34,173 nucleotides of DNA from Prochlorococcus sp. AH-736-N03 (GTDB lineage: Bacteria > Cyanobacteriota > Cyanobacteriia > PCC-6307 > Cyanobiaceae): positions 1-34,173 of the forward strand of contig JAOIOX010000010.1 in assembly GCA_028140765.1 (NCBI GenBank), in the 5' to 3' direction. A model generated the notes under the pieces. That model was given only the letters and a program-made list of their open reading frames with translations, had not been told where the DNA came from and searched no databases. This document shows positions 18,393-27,700 of this stretch, in pieces. Positions within the stretch are counted from its first letter, which is position 1. Each line of letters begins with the position of its first letter. The position numbers were made by a program, and so were the translations under genes.

Positions 18393-19619
18393 GTGGTTCA
18401 AGTAAACGAAAATTATTTAAAACTCAAAGCAGGCTATTTATTTCCTGAAATTGCTAAAAGGGTAAAAATATATTCTCAATCAAATAAGAATGCTGAAATC
18501 ATTAAGCTTGGTATAGGAGATGTTACAGAACCATTACCTAGAGCATGCATAGAGGCTATGGGTAAAGCTTTAGATGATATGGGAACAACAGATGGTTTTA
18601 GAGGTTATGGACCAGAGCAAGGTTATTCTTGGCTTAGAGAAAAAATATCTAAGCATGATTTTATTTCGAGAGGCTGTCAAATCTCACCTGAAGAAATCTT
18701 TGTTTCAGATGGTTCTAAATGCGATAGTAGCAATATTTTAGATATTCTTGGCAAAGATAATTCAATAGCTGTAACAGATCCTGTTTACCCTGTTTATGTA
18801 GATAGTAACGTTATGACAGGCAGAACTGGAGATGCTCTGGAAAATGGGACTTATCAAGGATTGACTTATCTTGCGATAAACGAAGGTAATAACTTTTTGC
18901 CAGAACTACCTGAAAAGAAAATTGATATTTTATATCTTTGTTTTCCTAATAATCCGACAGGAGCAACGATTAATAAAGAGGAATTGAAAAAGTGGGTTGA
19001 CTATGCCCTTCAAAACAAATCTCTGATACTTTTTGATGCAGCTTATGAAGCATTTATCCAAGATAATGATATTCCACATTCAATATATGAGATTGAGGGG
19101 GCAAAGGATTGTGCAATCGAATTTAGATCTTTTTCAAAGAATGCAGGATTCACTGGAGTTAGATGTGCTTTTACAGTAATACCAAAGGATCTTAAAGGTT
19201 TTAGTTCAACAAATGAGGAAATAGATTTATGGCCTCTTTGGAATAGGCGACAATCTACAAAGTTTAATGGAGTAAGTTATGTCGTTCAGAAAGGTGCAGA
19301 GGCTGTTTATTCTCCTGAAGGTAAAAAACAGGTGAAAGGTTTAATTGATTTTTATATGGAAAATGCGAAAATCATGAAAAATAAACTTCAGAATTCAGGA
19401 TATAAAGTTTATGGTGGGGTCAATGCTCCTTATATCTGGATTAAAGTTCCAGATCAAATGACATCTTGGGACTTTTTTGATTTCCTTCTCCAAAAAGTTA
19501 GTGTAGTGGGAACACCTGGGAGCGGATTTGGATTAGCAGGAGAGGGTTATTTTCGCTTGTCAGCATTCAATTCAAGATCAAACGTCCTTGATGCAATGGA
19601 AAGAATAATTAATATATAA
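18393..19619 (+). CDS. dapL: LL-diaminopimelate aminotransferase DapL
   Basis: A PLP enzyme that converts tetrahydrodipicolinate directly to LL-diaminopimelate, the shortcut of lysine and cell-wall diaminopimelate synthesis used by cyanobacteria, plants and Chlamydia. Recognisable parts are [13 protein letters not shown] near the N-terminus, [31 protein letters not shown], and [12 protein letters not shown], where Lys249 forms the Schiff base with PLP. The C-terminal [20 protein letters not shown] is typical. At 408 residues it is full length. The start is GTG at 18393 ([18 protein letters not shown]), as expected for the family. clpS follows 32 bases later on the same strand. Confidence 0.96.
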   Translation: MVQVNENYLKLKAGYLFPEIAKRVKIYSQSNKNAEIIKLGIGDVTEPLPRACIEAMGKALDDMGTTDGFRGYGPEQGYSWLREKISKHDFISRGCQISPEEIFVSDGSKCDSSNILDILGKDNSIAVTDPVYPVYVDSNVMTGRTGDALENGTYQGLTYLAINEGNNFLPELPEKKIDILYLCFPNNPTGATINKEELKKWVDYALQNKSLILFDAAYEAFIQDNDIPHSIYEIEGAKDCAIEFRSFSKNAGFTGVRCAFTVIPKDLKGFSSTNEEIDLWPLWNRRQSTKFNGVSYVVQKGAEAVYSPEGKKQVKGLIDFYMENAKIMKNKLQNSGYKVYGGVNAPYIWIKVPDQMTSWDFFDFLLQKVSVVGTPGSGFGLAGEGYFRLSAFNSRSNVLDAMERIINI

Positions 19620-19651
19620 TTATTAGTACAATTTAAATTCTGATAAATTTA

Positions 19652-19969
19652 ATGCTACCTATAAAGTTAGAACAAAGTGTAAATAATAATTCAGCAGTGA
19701 TTGAAAAGAAACCTGCTGAATTAAAAAATAAATCTCCAAAATATAAGGTGTTACTTCATAATGACCCAGTTAATTCTATGGAGTATGTCACTATTTCACT
19801 GCGAGAAGTTGTTCCGCAATTAAGTGAACAAGATGCTATTGCAATAATGCTTGAAGCACACAATACGGGCGTGGGTCTAGTAATTGTGTGTGATTTAGAG
19901 CCAGCAGAATTCTACTCTGAATCATTAAAATCTAAAGGAATTTCTAGTTCAATTGAGAAAGAGGATTGA
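19652..19969 (+). CDS. clpS: ATP-dependent Clp protease adaptor ClpS
   Basis: The 105-residue adaptor delivers N-degron substrates to the ClpC-ClpP protease. After a disordered tail of about 30 residues the ClpS core is clear: KVLLHNDPVNSMEYVT, a helix with VVPQLSEQDAIAIMLEAHNTGVGLV, and the DLEPAEFYSESLKSKG end. The usual bacterial NDDxT reads NDPVN here, with the second Asp replaced by Pro. Since these residues contact the substrate's N-terminal amino group, specificity could differ from E. coli ClpS. Cyanobacteria often carry two ClpS types; I cannot say which this is. It ends 12 bases from the stop of the convergent radical SAM gene. Confidence 0.92.
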   Translation: MLPIKLEQSVNNNSAVIEKKPAELKNKSPKYKVLLHNDPVNSMEYVTISLREVVPQLSEQDAIAIMLEAHNTGVGLVIVCDLEPAEFYSESLKSKGISSSIEKED

Positions 19970-19981
19970 TATCGGTTTAAT

Positions 19982-21601
19982 TTATTTTGTTTGAGCTAAT
20001 TTCCTTTCTGATAAAGGACGTACTTTTAGCGATTCTTTTAAGGAAGACTTTCCATATTCTCTCTCAAGAATATCGATAACTGTTTTGCCAAATTCGTCTT
20101 CTGGATTATCAAAAGCTTCTAAGCAAACCTGACCAAGTTTTTTTCCTAGTGACCCTGGATTCCAGAGAAGCTTTCTCGCTGTCCAGGGCATCATGCTCAT
20201 TGGATTATAATTTGGCTTCAAAATTTTATGCTCCAAAGCGTACTTCTCAAGAAGAGTGTGAGGTTGCAAGCCTATGAAGAATATAGCTGGATCAACTAAG
20301 CCTTTACCAAAAATATTTTCTAACTCTCTATGGTAAGCAATTGTTTGTCTTATGGTGTTGGGAGTTTCATCAAAAACATTAAATGAATAATTGACTGAAA
20401 CATGATTTTTGAAACCTGATTTGACTAGCATTCTGCAATTATTTAATACAGTTTCAAGGTCATAAGCTAATCTCATTTTTCTAACAAGTTCTTGGGATCC
20501 CGAGGTGATACCTATTTCAAAATAGCTCATACCTGTATCAACCATAAGCTGAGCTAGCTCTGCATCAATATTATCTGCTCTAATGTATGCAGCCCAATTA
20601 ATATCGTTCCAGCCTTGGTCCTTAATTGCTTGCAAAAGTGTTTTTGCATCTTCAATATGTTTTTTGGCTGGAATAAACTGTGCATCTGTGAACCAAAATC
20701 CTCTTATTCCAAGATCATATAATTGCTTCATTTCTTTGATTACTTCCTTAACAGGATTAACGCGAACCTGCTTCCCCTCCACAACTGTGTAAACACAGAA
20801 ACAACAATTATGTGGACAACCTCTTTTTGTTTGCACTCCTACGTAATAATCGCCACCTTCTATATACCAATCGAATTCAGGCCATATTGATTTTATATAT
20901 TTATAGTTGCAGGCAGTTTTAACAGTGCCTGAAGGTTGTTCATGTATTAATTTGTTTCGAGGTTTTTGTCCGGCAATGTAACATCTTTCTTCTTCTATTG
21001 AATCTCCTTTAATGATTTTTTCTATGAGATTTTCTCCCTCTCCAACAGAAATAACAGTTCCTTTTGGGAGTAGATTTCCTAATTGTTCATAGAAGACACT
21101 AACTGCACCACCACCTAAAATTACTTTTACATTTTTATTGTATTTTTGTGCTCTATTTAGCCCCATCTTGACTAAAGAAGTATTTCTATATATTTCTCCA
21201 TAATGAGATGTAATTAATTTTAATCCTCCCCAGGATCCTCTTATTTTTTTAAGTATATTTTTTGAGTAGAAAACCTCAAAAGAGTTTTGTAGGGGGTTTC
21301 CACTTCTACCATCAACAGGTGCATAAATTTGTATATCTCTCCATGAAAAAATGATTAGATGTGGCCTAAATTGATCAATTTTTCTAGCTAAATATTTGGA
21401 AACTTTATTAGATGGAATTATTGCTAGATCAATGAATTGCTGCTCTAAACTTGGAAAACATTTGTGTATATGGTCTGCTAAATAAATAGGTCCTATTGGA
21501 AATATTGGATTACATGGCAATCTTACAGTTAATATTTTGCCATAGTGCTTTCTCTGGTAATTTCTTTTATTTAATTTTTCGAACTTCAAATTAAAATTCA
21601 T
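19982..21601 (-). CDS. B12-binding-domain radical SAM protein of unknown substrate
   Basis: A 539-residue radical SAM enzyme. Residues 20-225 resemble a cobalamin-binding-type Rossmann domain (ILTVRLPCNPIFPIGPIYLA, then VKVILGGGAVSVF and VISVGEGE). The 4Fe-4S CxxxCxxC motif is at Cys262, Cys266 and Cys269 (GCPHNCCFC). A TIM-barrel segment follows with GIRGFWFTDAQFI and YFEIGITSGSQELVRKMR. There is no His in the usual DxHxxG cobalamin motif that I can find, so actual B12 binding is uncertain. Family members are conserved in cyanobacteria. My unverified recollection is that some databases label such proteins as a photosystem II high-light acclimation radical SAM protein. The substrate is unknown. 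It is convergent with clpS. Confidence 0.8.
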   Translation of the reverse strand: MNFNLKFEKLNKRNYQRKHYGKILTVRLPCNPIFPIGPIYLADHIHKCFPSLEQQFIDLAIIPSNKVSKYLARKIDQFRPHLIIFSWRDIQIYAPVDGRSGNPLQNSFEVFYSKNILKKIRGSWGGLKLITSHYGEIYRNTSLVKMGLNRAQKYNKNVKVILGGGAVSVFYEQLGNLLPKGTVISVGEGENLIEKIIKGDSIEEERCYIAGQKPRNKLIHEQPSGTVKTACNYKYIKSIWPEFDWYIEGGDYYVGVQTKRGCPHNCCFCVYTVVEGKQVRVNPVKEVIKEMKQLYDLGIRGFWFTDAQFIPAKKHIEDAKTLLQAIKDQGWNDINWAAYIRADNIDAELAQLMVDTGMSYFEIGITSGSQELVRKMRLAYDLETVLNNCRMLVKSGFKNHVSVNYSFNVFDETPNTIRQTIAYHRELENIFGKGLVDPAIFFIGLQPHTLLEKYALEHKILKPNYNPMSMMPWTARKLLWNPGSLGKKLGQVCLEAFDNPEDEFGKTVIDILEREYGKSSLKESLKVRPLSERKLAQTK

Positions 21602-21707
21602 GTTATGAAATTTAATGAATTTATTTCTCTTAAGAATCTAACCACTTTATTACTAATTTGGAGAAATTAAAAATCCTAAGAAAATACTTCCGAAAATTTT
21701 ATTTAAT

Positions 21708-22799
21708 TCAGATATCAGAAATCATATAAATCCAGCATACTTTGAGAAGTTTTAATCCATCTATCCATCTAGATATATTTGGCGCTCCAGATTTTCTCGC
21801 GTAATATCTAACAGGATAATTTAGTATTTTAATGTTATTTTTAGCTGCTTCAAATATTATTGTAAAGTCTCCAAATGGGTCAGACTTGGAATCCCAACTT
21901 CCATTTTGTTTCATTAGTTTAAAGAATTTTCTTGAAAAAACTTTTGTTCCGCAGAGTGAATCTGATACAGGCTTATTTATTAAAATTGATAGAAAAATTG
22001 CGAAGAGTCTATTTCCTATATAATTTGCCCATCTCATCGCATCTTTTTCCATTGGAAAAGTTGTGCGCGCGCAATTAATTAGGATATTTTTATTTTTGGT
22101 TGATTCCATAATTGCTGCAATACTGTCATCAATATCTACTGTAAAATCACTATCAATTATGGCGAGAGTCTCACCTGAAGAAATATTAAATCCCTCCACG
22201 ACTGCATTTTTCTTCCCTTTAGAAGTTTGTTTTAAAAGATATATCTTGAAGAAATTTGAGAAATTTTCTTTTAATTCTTTCAAAATGTCATATGTATTAT
22301 CATTGCTATTACCTTCAACAAATATAATTTCTAATTTATTGGGAATATTTTTGAATTTATTTAAAGCATTAATTAAAAGTTCTTTATTACCAGCTTCATT
22401 TCTTGCAGGAATTACTATTGATATTAAATGTTCAGAATTATTTTCACTATATTTATACAAAACTATTTCGAGTTCATAGGCGAGTTGTTTTATTATTGGT
22501 ATTTTCCGAAAAATATTTTTAATAGATTGTGGAACTACTTTAGTTGGCATAGGAGTTAGTTTTTTTGCTTTCCATCTAATTGATCTGTAGTTATAAATTT
22601 CTGCTAGAGATTCGATATCGCATAAAGTTATTCTTGCTTTGCTGGTAGTTTCTCTAAAAATTCTTGAATCTAATCTTAGCCATCTAGTGATCGGCTCCCA
22701 AGTATTACCACGGACTTTAATAGAAATAAATTCATTATTGTCTTTGAATAATTGATGCAGTTTATTATTAGTTAAATTCCAACTATTAACAGATTTCAT
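21708..22799 (-). CDS. Family 2 glycosyltransferase (DPM1-like) with a possible methyltransferase remnant
   Basis: A 363-residue protein. Residues 125-350 form a GT2 nucleotide-sugar transferase domain: SIVIPARNEAG (127-137), the strand EIIFVEGNSNDNT (157-169), GKKNAVVEGF, and the DxD-type metal site IIDSDF (Asp216, Asp218). The C-terminal half with SLCGTKVFSR and PVRYYARKSG resembles dolichyl/polyprenyl-phosphate sugar synthases. There is no C-terminal pair of membrane helices. Residues 1-120 are not part of GT2; the stretch YNYRSIRWKAKKLTP to ELEIVLYKYS resembles the C-terminal end of the SAM methyltransferase often fused ahead of this GT2 type. It runs directly downstream of the GT39 gene. 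A polyprenyl-phosphate sugar donor supplied to that enzyme is the likely use, by inference. Confidence 0.85.
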   Translation of the reverse strand: MKSVNSWNLTNNKLHQLFKDNNEFISIKVRGNTWEPITRWLRLDSRIFRETTSKARITLCDIESLAEIYNYRSIRWKAKKLTPMPTKVVPQSIKNIFRKIPIIKQLAYELEIVLYKYSENNSEHLISIVIPARNEAGNKELLINALNKFKNIPNKLEIIFVEGNSNDNTYDILKELKENFSNFFKIYLLKQTSKGKKNAVVEGFNISSGETLAIIDSDFTVDIDDSIAAIMESTKNKNILINCARTTFPMEKDAMRWANYIGNRLFAIFLSILINKPVSDSLCGTKVFSRKFFKLMKQNGSWDSKSDPFGDFTIIFEAAKNNIKILNYPVRYYARKSGAPNISRWIDGLKLLKVCWIYMISDI

Positions 22800-22840
22800 T
22801 ATTCAAGATTACTTGAGGAACTTTATTATAAATTAATTAT

Positions 22841-24394
22841 TTAATTTTTTAAAATTAATTTCCAAGGTTTTAAAGTATCGTTTTCATAAATCACTTCAAA
22901 AGAAAATTCTTTGTTTTTTATCTTTCTAAGGTCAGTTGTCCATACTAATTCTGATTTTTTTAACTGATCAACACTTTCTAATCCCTCTCCTAGTTTAGGA
23001 GTTAATAAAGCAATTCTTATGATTTTTGATTGGGATAGATTATTTTTTATACCTGATTTATCAACATTTATCGGTTGATTTTTTACTATATCAAGAGATG
23101 ATAAGTACTCCATTTTTTCTCTTAGTTCTCTAGATCTATCTGTGAATAATCCTGATTGCAAAAGGAATGATGTTAATAAATAAGGCCCAATTATTAAAGT
23201 TATTAATAATTCTTTGAATGATTTTTTTTGTTTTAAAAAAGACCAAGATATTCCGAAAAATAATAATCCAAGAATTAGAAATGTATTTTCTTTAGAATTA
23301 AAATTAGTTGTATTTTTAAAGAAAAAATAGTATATGAAAGTTAGAGAAAATATAAATAATGGAGTTATTTTTGAAGTTATAAATAAAAAGATTTGGTTAT
23401 ACCTTTTTGAGTTGAACAAATATTTTATTCCTACATAAGCATTTAATGAAAAAATAGATGAGATTTGTAGAGTATAATAGGGCGTTTTCGTAGAGAAAAT
23501 ACTCAGAGTTAGTAGCAATATTAAGGGAAAAAAAGTGAGTATATATTTATTCTTTTTACTTTGAGAAATATTGTATGTTGTGCCAATAATTGCAAAAAAA
23601 CTCCATGGCAGAAATGTTACGGGTACATTCCAGAAATAATAATAGAAAGGATTTGTAAAAGTATTTTTATTTGATAGAGAGTTAAACTTTTCAACTAAGT
23701 AAAAAATAATATTTTTATCTAAATAAGGGTTGATAGAAAACGTCCAGACTAAAAAAGGAATAAATCCAATGAGTAGTCCTAACCAAAAGAATTTGATGAA
23801 TAAAAAATTTCTTTTAAAAAAAATATATGGTACGAGTGATAATAACGGTACAAAAACTAAAAAAGTTTTCATCATAAAAGCTAAACCAATCCAAATTCCA
23901 AAAAGCAGAATATAGAATTTGTTATTTTTACTTTTTATTTTGACTAAAGCAAATACTCCAACAGTTACTAAAAATGAATAAATAATATCTTGAGTGGCTA
24001 AGTGTGAGTAGTCAAACCATATATAAGTAGTAGCAAGGATTAGTGGAGATATAATTGCATTTTTTTTATTAAATAATTCTTCATGTAATTTATACGTTGT
24101 AAATAGCATCAATATTGATGCGACTGTTGTTGGTAGATATGCAAAAAAAATATTTCTTCCAAATAAGTCTTGTGACTTTGCTATTAAAAACTGTAATCCT
24201 ATTGTTCTATCTAAAACATATCCATCCCACCATAGTGGAATTGTCCAATTACCTTTTTCTAATATCCATCTGGCTTGTAATGCATAAAAACCTTCATCAA
24301 AGGCAATATAACTTCTTTTGCCAAAATAAAATATAAGAGGAATAAAAACGAATAATTTAAAGAGATTTCTAAATTTTAAAATTTTATTAACCAT
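22841..24394 (-). CDS. Family 39-type membrane glycosyltransferase (PMT/ArnT-like)
   Basis: A 517-residue integral membrane protein. The first hydrophobic segment (residues about 8-25) is followed by the loop SYIAFDEGFYALQARWIL, which contains the DE acidic pair typical of lipid-phosphate-dependent GT39/GT83 transferases. About ten or more further transmembrane helices follow up to about residue 420 (for example residues 105-125, 135-150, 165-200, 220-240). A soluble C-terminal region of about 90 residues ends the protein. Such enzymes use polyprenyl-phosphate sugars and glycosylate lipid or protein on the far side of the membrane; the acceptor is unknown here. It is paired with the downstream GT2 gene (41-base gap) and sits next to the tRNA-Thr. 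Its base composition is even more AT-rich than the neighbours, partly because of its Phe/Ile/Lys/Asn content. Confidence 0.83.
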   Translation of the reverse strand: MVNKILKFRNLFKLFVFIPLIFYFGKRSYIAFDEGFYALQARWILEKGNWTIPLWWDGYVLDRTIGLQFLIAKSQDLFGRNIFFAYLPTTVASILMLFTTYKLHEELFNKKNAIISPLILATTYIWFDYSHLATQDIIYSFLVTVGVFALVKIKSKNNKFYILLFGIWIGLAFMMKTFLVFVPLLSLVPYIFFKRNFLFIKFFWLGLLIGFIPFLVWTFSINPYLDKNIIFYLVEKFNSLSNKNTFTNPFYYYFWNVPVTFLPWSFFAIIGTTYNISQSKKNKYILTFFPLILLLTLSIFSTKTPYYTLQISSIFSLNAYVGIKYLFNSKRYNQIFLFITSKITPLFIFSLTFIYYFFFKNTTNFNSKENTFLILGLLFFGISWSFLKQKKSFKELLITLIIGPYLLTSFLLQSGLFTDRSRELREKMEYLSSLDIVKNQPINVDKSGIKNNLSQSKIIRIALLTPKLGEGLESVDQLKKSELVWTTDLRKIKNKEFSFEVIYENDTLKPWKLILKN

Positions 24395-24412
24395 TTTTAT
24401 TTGCTATGAAAG

Positions 24413-24484
24413 TGCCGATAATTGGAATTGAACCAATGACCTACTGTTTACGAGACAGTTGCTCTACCGCTGAGCTACACCGGC
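24413..24484 (-). tRNA. tRNA-Thr (anticodon CGT)
   Basis: The minus strand folds as a complete 72-base cloverleaf. The acceptor stem GCCGGTG pairs with TATCGGC with two G-U pairs, and A is the discriminator base. The D arm GCTC-AGCGGTAGA-GAGC, the anticodon arm ACTGT-CTCGTAA-ACAGT, and the T arm ATTGG-TTCAATT-CCAAT all pair perfectly. The anticodon CGT reads the threonine codon ACG. CCA is not encoded. The 3' end faces the GT39 gene, the position at which islands integrate into tRNA genes in cyanobacteria. Confidence 0.95.
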
Positions 24485-24538
24485 CAAATTAAATATTGAA
24501 TTTTTCATATAGACTTAATTTTATAATTGAAAGAATTT

Positions 24539-24775
24539 ATGTCAAAAATAGATCCTGAATTGAAAAAGAAATTATTAAAGGAATCCCAAGCTCCTTTCAA
24601 GGGATTGAGGAGAATATTGTGGATAGCTTTTAGCGGTTCTGCATTTTTGGGACTTCTAATAATGCTTTCTAGAATTGCAAATGGAACTGAATTACAGCTA
24701 AATAACCTTCTCATACAGTTGGGTGCTTGTGTAATATTTCCTACGTTATTAATCTTTGACAGAAATAAAGATTAA
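24539..24775 (+). CDS. DUF3493 family small membrane protein
   Basis: A small protein conserved in cyanobacteria and plastids. With the ATG at 24539 it is 78 residues (MSKIDPELKKKLLKE). A longer reading from TTG at 24527 is possible, but GAAAGA at 24529-24534 suits the ATG as a ribosome-binding site. The N-terminal third is charged (KKKLLKESQAPFKGLRR), followed by two hydrophobic segments (about 26-45 and 57-73) linked by a short loop, so it is probably a two-helix membrane protein with both ends on the same side. The QAPFKGLRR stretch is the family signature. Function is unknown; a photosynthesis-related role is conceivable. It converges with infB, with a 16-base gap containing only a weak 5-bp stem. 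Confidence 0.8.
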   Translation: MSKIDPELKKKLLKESQAPFKGLRRILWIAFSGSAFLGLLIMLSRIANGTELQLNNLLIQLGACVIFPTLLIFDRNKD

Positions 24776-24791
24776 TAAACTAGAGGTTTAA

Positions 24792-27700
24792 TTATTGTGA
24801 TAAGGTCCTTTTTTTGGTGACAAACTTGAATGCTTCGATTACATCTCCTTCAATCCATGAAGAGAATTTATCGCAGCCAACTCCACATTCAAATCCTGTA
24901 TTTACTTCTTTTACATCATCTTTAGCTCTTTTTAGAGAGTCTAAATTACCTTCAAATATTACTTTCTCTGATCTAATAACTCTCAGAGAACAATTCCTTT
25001 GCAATTTACCAGTTTGTATATAACAGCCTGCTATAGCTCCTTTACCAACTGAGAAAGTTGCTCTAACTTCAGCTTGCCCTAATGATTCTTCGACGAGATC
25101 GGGTTCAAGTAGCCCCTCCATTGCCAACTGAATATCTTCTAAGAGCTTATAAATTACTTCATATTCTCTTATATCAACGTCATTAGCATCAGCTGCTCTC
25201 TTCGCGCCAGAAGCCAATGAGGTGTTAAATCCAATGATTACTGACCCAGATGCAGCAGCGAGATCGATATCTGTCTCAGTTATTTCTCCGGGAGCAGAAA
25301 ATAGGACTCTGACTTGAACTTCATTTTTTGGTAATTGTTCTAGTGATCCTAATATCGCTTCAACACTACCTTGAACATCAGCTTTAAGAATTAAGTTTAA
25401 CTCCTTAAGTTCTCCATCATTTGCTTGAGTAGATAAGGAAGATAAGCTAACTCTTCTAGAGGCCATTTGCTGAGCTAATTTTGTGGCTCTAGCATCTGTG
25501 GCCCTTTCACCGACAATGGCTCTACCAGTTTTCTCGTCAGGGTAGACTTCGAATTCATCCCCTGCAGTAGGTACTTCACTGAATCCAAGCGCTTCCACCG
25601 GGAATGATGGCCCTGCTTCTTTGATTCTATTACCATGTTCATCAACCATTGCTCTAATTTTTCCAAGGACTGAACCCGCAGCTAAAACATCTCCAGATTT
25701 CAAGGTTCCATTTTGTACTAACAAGGTAGCCACAGGTCCTTTTGCTTTGTCTAGGTGGGCTTCAATAACAGTACCTTTTGCAAATCTGTCAGGGTTAGCT
25801 TGTAGATCCTCTACCTCTGAAACTAATAAAATCATTTCGAGTAATTTATCAATGTTTTGTTTTTTGATAGCACTTACTGGAACCATCACTGTATTGCCTC
25901 CCCAATCTTCGGCAATTAAATCTTTTTCTGATAGTTCCTGCTTTACTCTGTCTGGAGAAGCCCCTTCTTTATCAATTTTATTTATTGCAACAACTATTGG
26001 TACTTTTGCCGCTCTTGCATGACTGATAGCCTCTAGCGTTTGAGGCCTGCAACCATCATCTGCAGCAACTACAAGAACAGCTACATCTGTAACCTTTGTA
26101 CCCCTTGCTCTCATTGCAGTAAAGGCTTCATGACCTGGGGTATCAAGAAAAGTTAATTTTTTCTTTTGAGATTCATGTTCAAATTCAACTTGATAAGCTC
26201 CTATGTGTTGAGTGATGCCCCCTGCTTCCCCCGAAGCTACTCTTGATTCTCTGATTGAATCTAAAAGACTTGTTTTGCCATGATCTACATGACCCATCAC
26301 TGTAATAACAGGCGGTCTTCTTATTAGATTATCAATATCATCAGATTCAATCATATCAACTGTTTTCTCAGCAGCTTCTTGGATATCATCTTGTAAAACA
26401 GGCACACCAAATTCTTCTGCTACTGTTTCGATAGTTGCTAAGTCAAGTGATTGAGTAACAGTTGCCGTTATACCTTTGAAGAAAAGAGATTTTATTATTT
26501 CAGAACTTTCAAGGCTTAATTTATCAGCTAATTCTTGAACAGTTAAATTATCTTCGGGAACTATTATCATTTCAGGTCTTACTTGTTTGGCCTCTTTGGC
26601 AGCCTTTAATTCCATTGCTCTCCTTTTCTGCCTTTGTCTTGTGGTCTCTTTTTTCTTCTTCTTAAATTGTTTGATAGATTTTTGAGATTTAGTTTCTTCA
26701 GACTTTTCTTTCTTAGGACGCGCCAGACTTGCTGATAAAATTGAAATTTTCTCACCTGAATATCCACTGGTTTCAGATGTTAATGAATCATCATTTTCAC
26801 CAATAATATGAACTTTCTGCCTTTGTTTTTGAGGATTTTTACTTCTTAATGCTTCAAGTTTTGCGCTGTCATCCCAGTCTGTCTTTCCAGGTTTCTTTGA
26901 ACTATTTGAAAATGCTCTATGAGGAGGTTTTTTGGAACTTGGGGTAGCATTTGGACGACTATTAGGCGCTTTAGCCTTCTGATTAGGTGCATTGATATTT
27001 TGTTTTGCTTTATTATTTATTTCTAAGTTGTCTTTCTCAGAGTTATTATTTTTTTGAAGTTGTAAAAGTTCATTAGGTGATACTGGCTTCCTTATCCCAG
27101 AGGAATTTTGGCCATTGAATTTAGAACCAGGCCTATTATTGGGCATGTTAGGTTTATTGGGATTGCCTTGCTTATTAAATGAGCCGTGTCTGCCTTGATC
27201 TGAAGGTTTGTTTCTATAACCAGGCCTATTATTGGGCATGCCAGGCCTATTGGGATTGCCTTGCCTATTAAATGAGCCAGGTCTACCTTGATCTGAAGGT
27301 TTGTTTCTTAAACCTGGCCTATTGGGCATGCCAGGTCTGTTCGGAGAACCAAGTCTGTTTGAGCTAGTTTGTTTAAAAGCAATGTTTTGCTTATTATTTT
27401 GCTTATTAGGATTTATTTTTGGATCTTCACTTCTTATTGGAGCTCCTACGAGCTCAGGGGTTTTCATTCTATTATTATAATTTTTTGTTTTAGGTTTGTT
27501 CGTATTTTGATCAGGTTTGTTTGATAGTCTTCTGTTATCCCCTGCACTTGAGATGTTCTGGGAAGATTCATTAGATTTGACATTATTATTTATATTTTTA
27601 GGCTTTGCAATTAATTGAATAGGTGGTTTTGCTGGGCTTTTGATAGGCGGAGTTGCATTATTTTTGAAAGTTTTTTTATCTTGGTTTAAATTCTGTGAAG

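Noticed and set aside
21602-21707. att-like repeat of the tRNA-Thr 3' end beyond the glycosyltransferase genes
   Set aside because: The sequence CCGAAAATTTTATTTAATTC only loosely resembles the tRNA 3' end (about half matching), below what a real att duplication would show.
24776-24791. Terminator between the DUF3493 gene and infB
   Set aside because: TAAAC-TAGAG-GTTTA is a 5-bp, mostly A-T stem with no U-tract; too weak to support a terminator call.
25475-26022. Open frames in other phases inside infB, gltB, fusA and tufA
   Set aside because: They lie wholly within strongly conserved genes, have no recognisable domains and read like out-of-phase translations of those genes.
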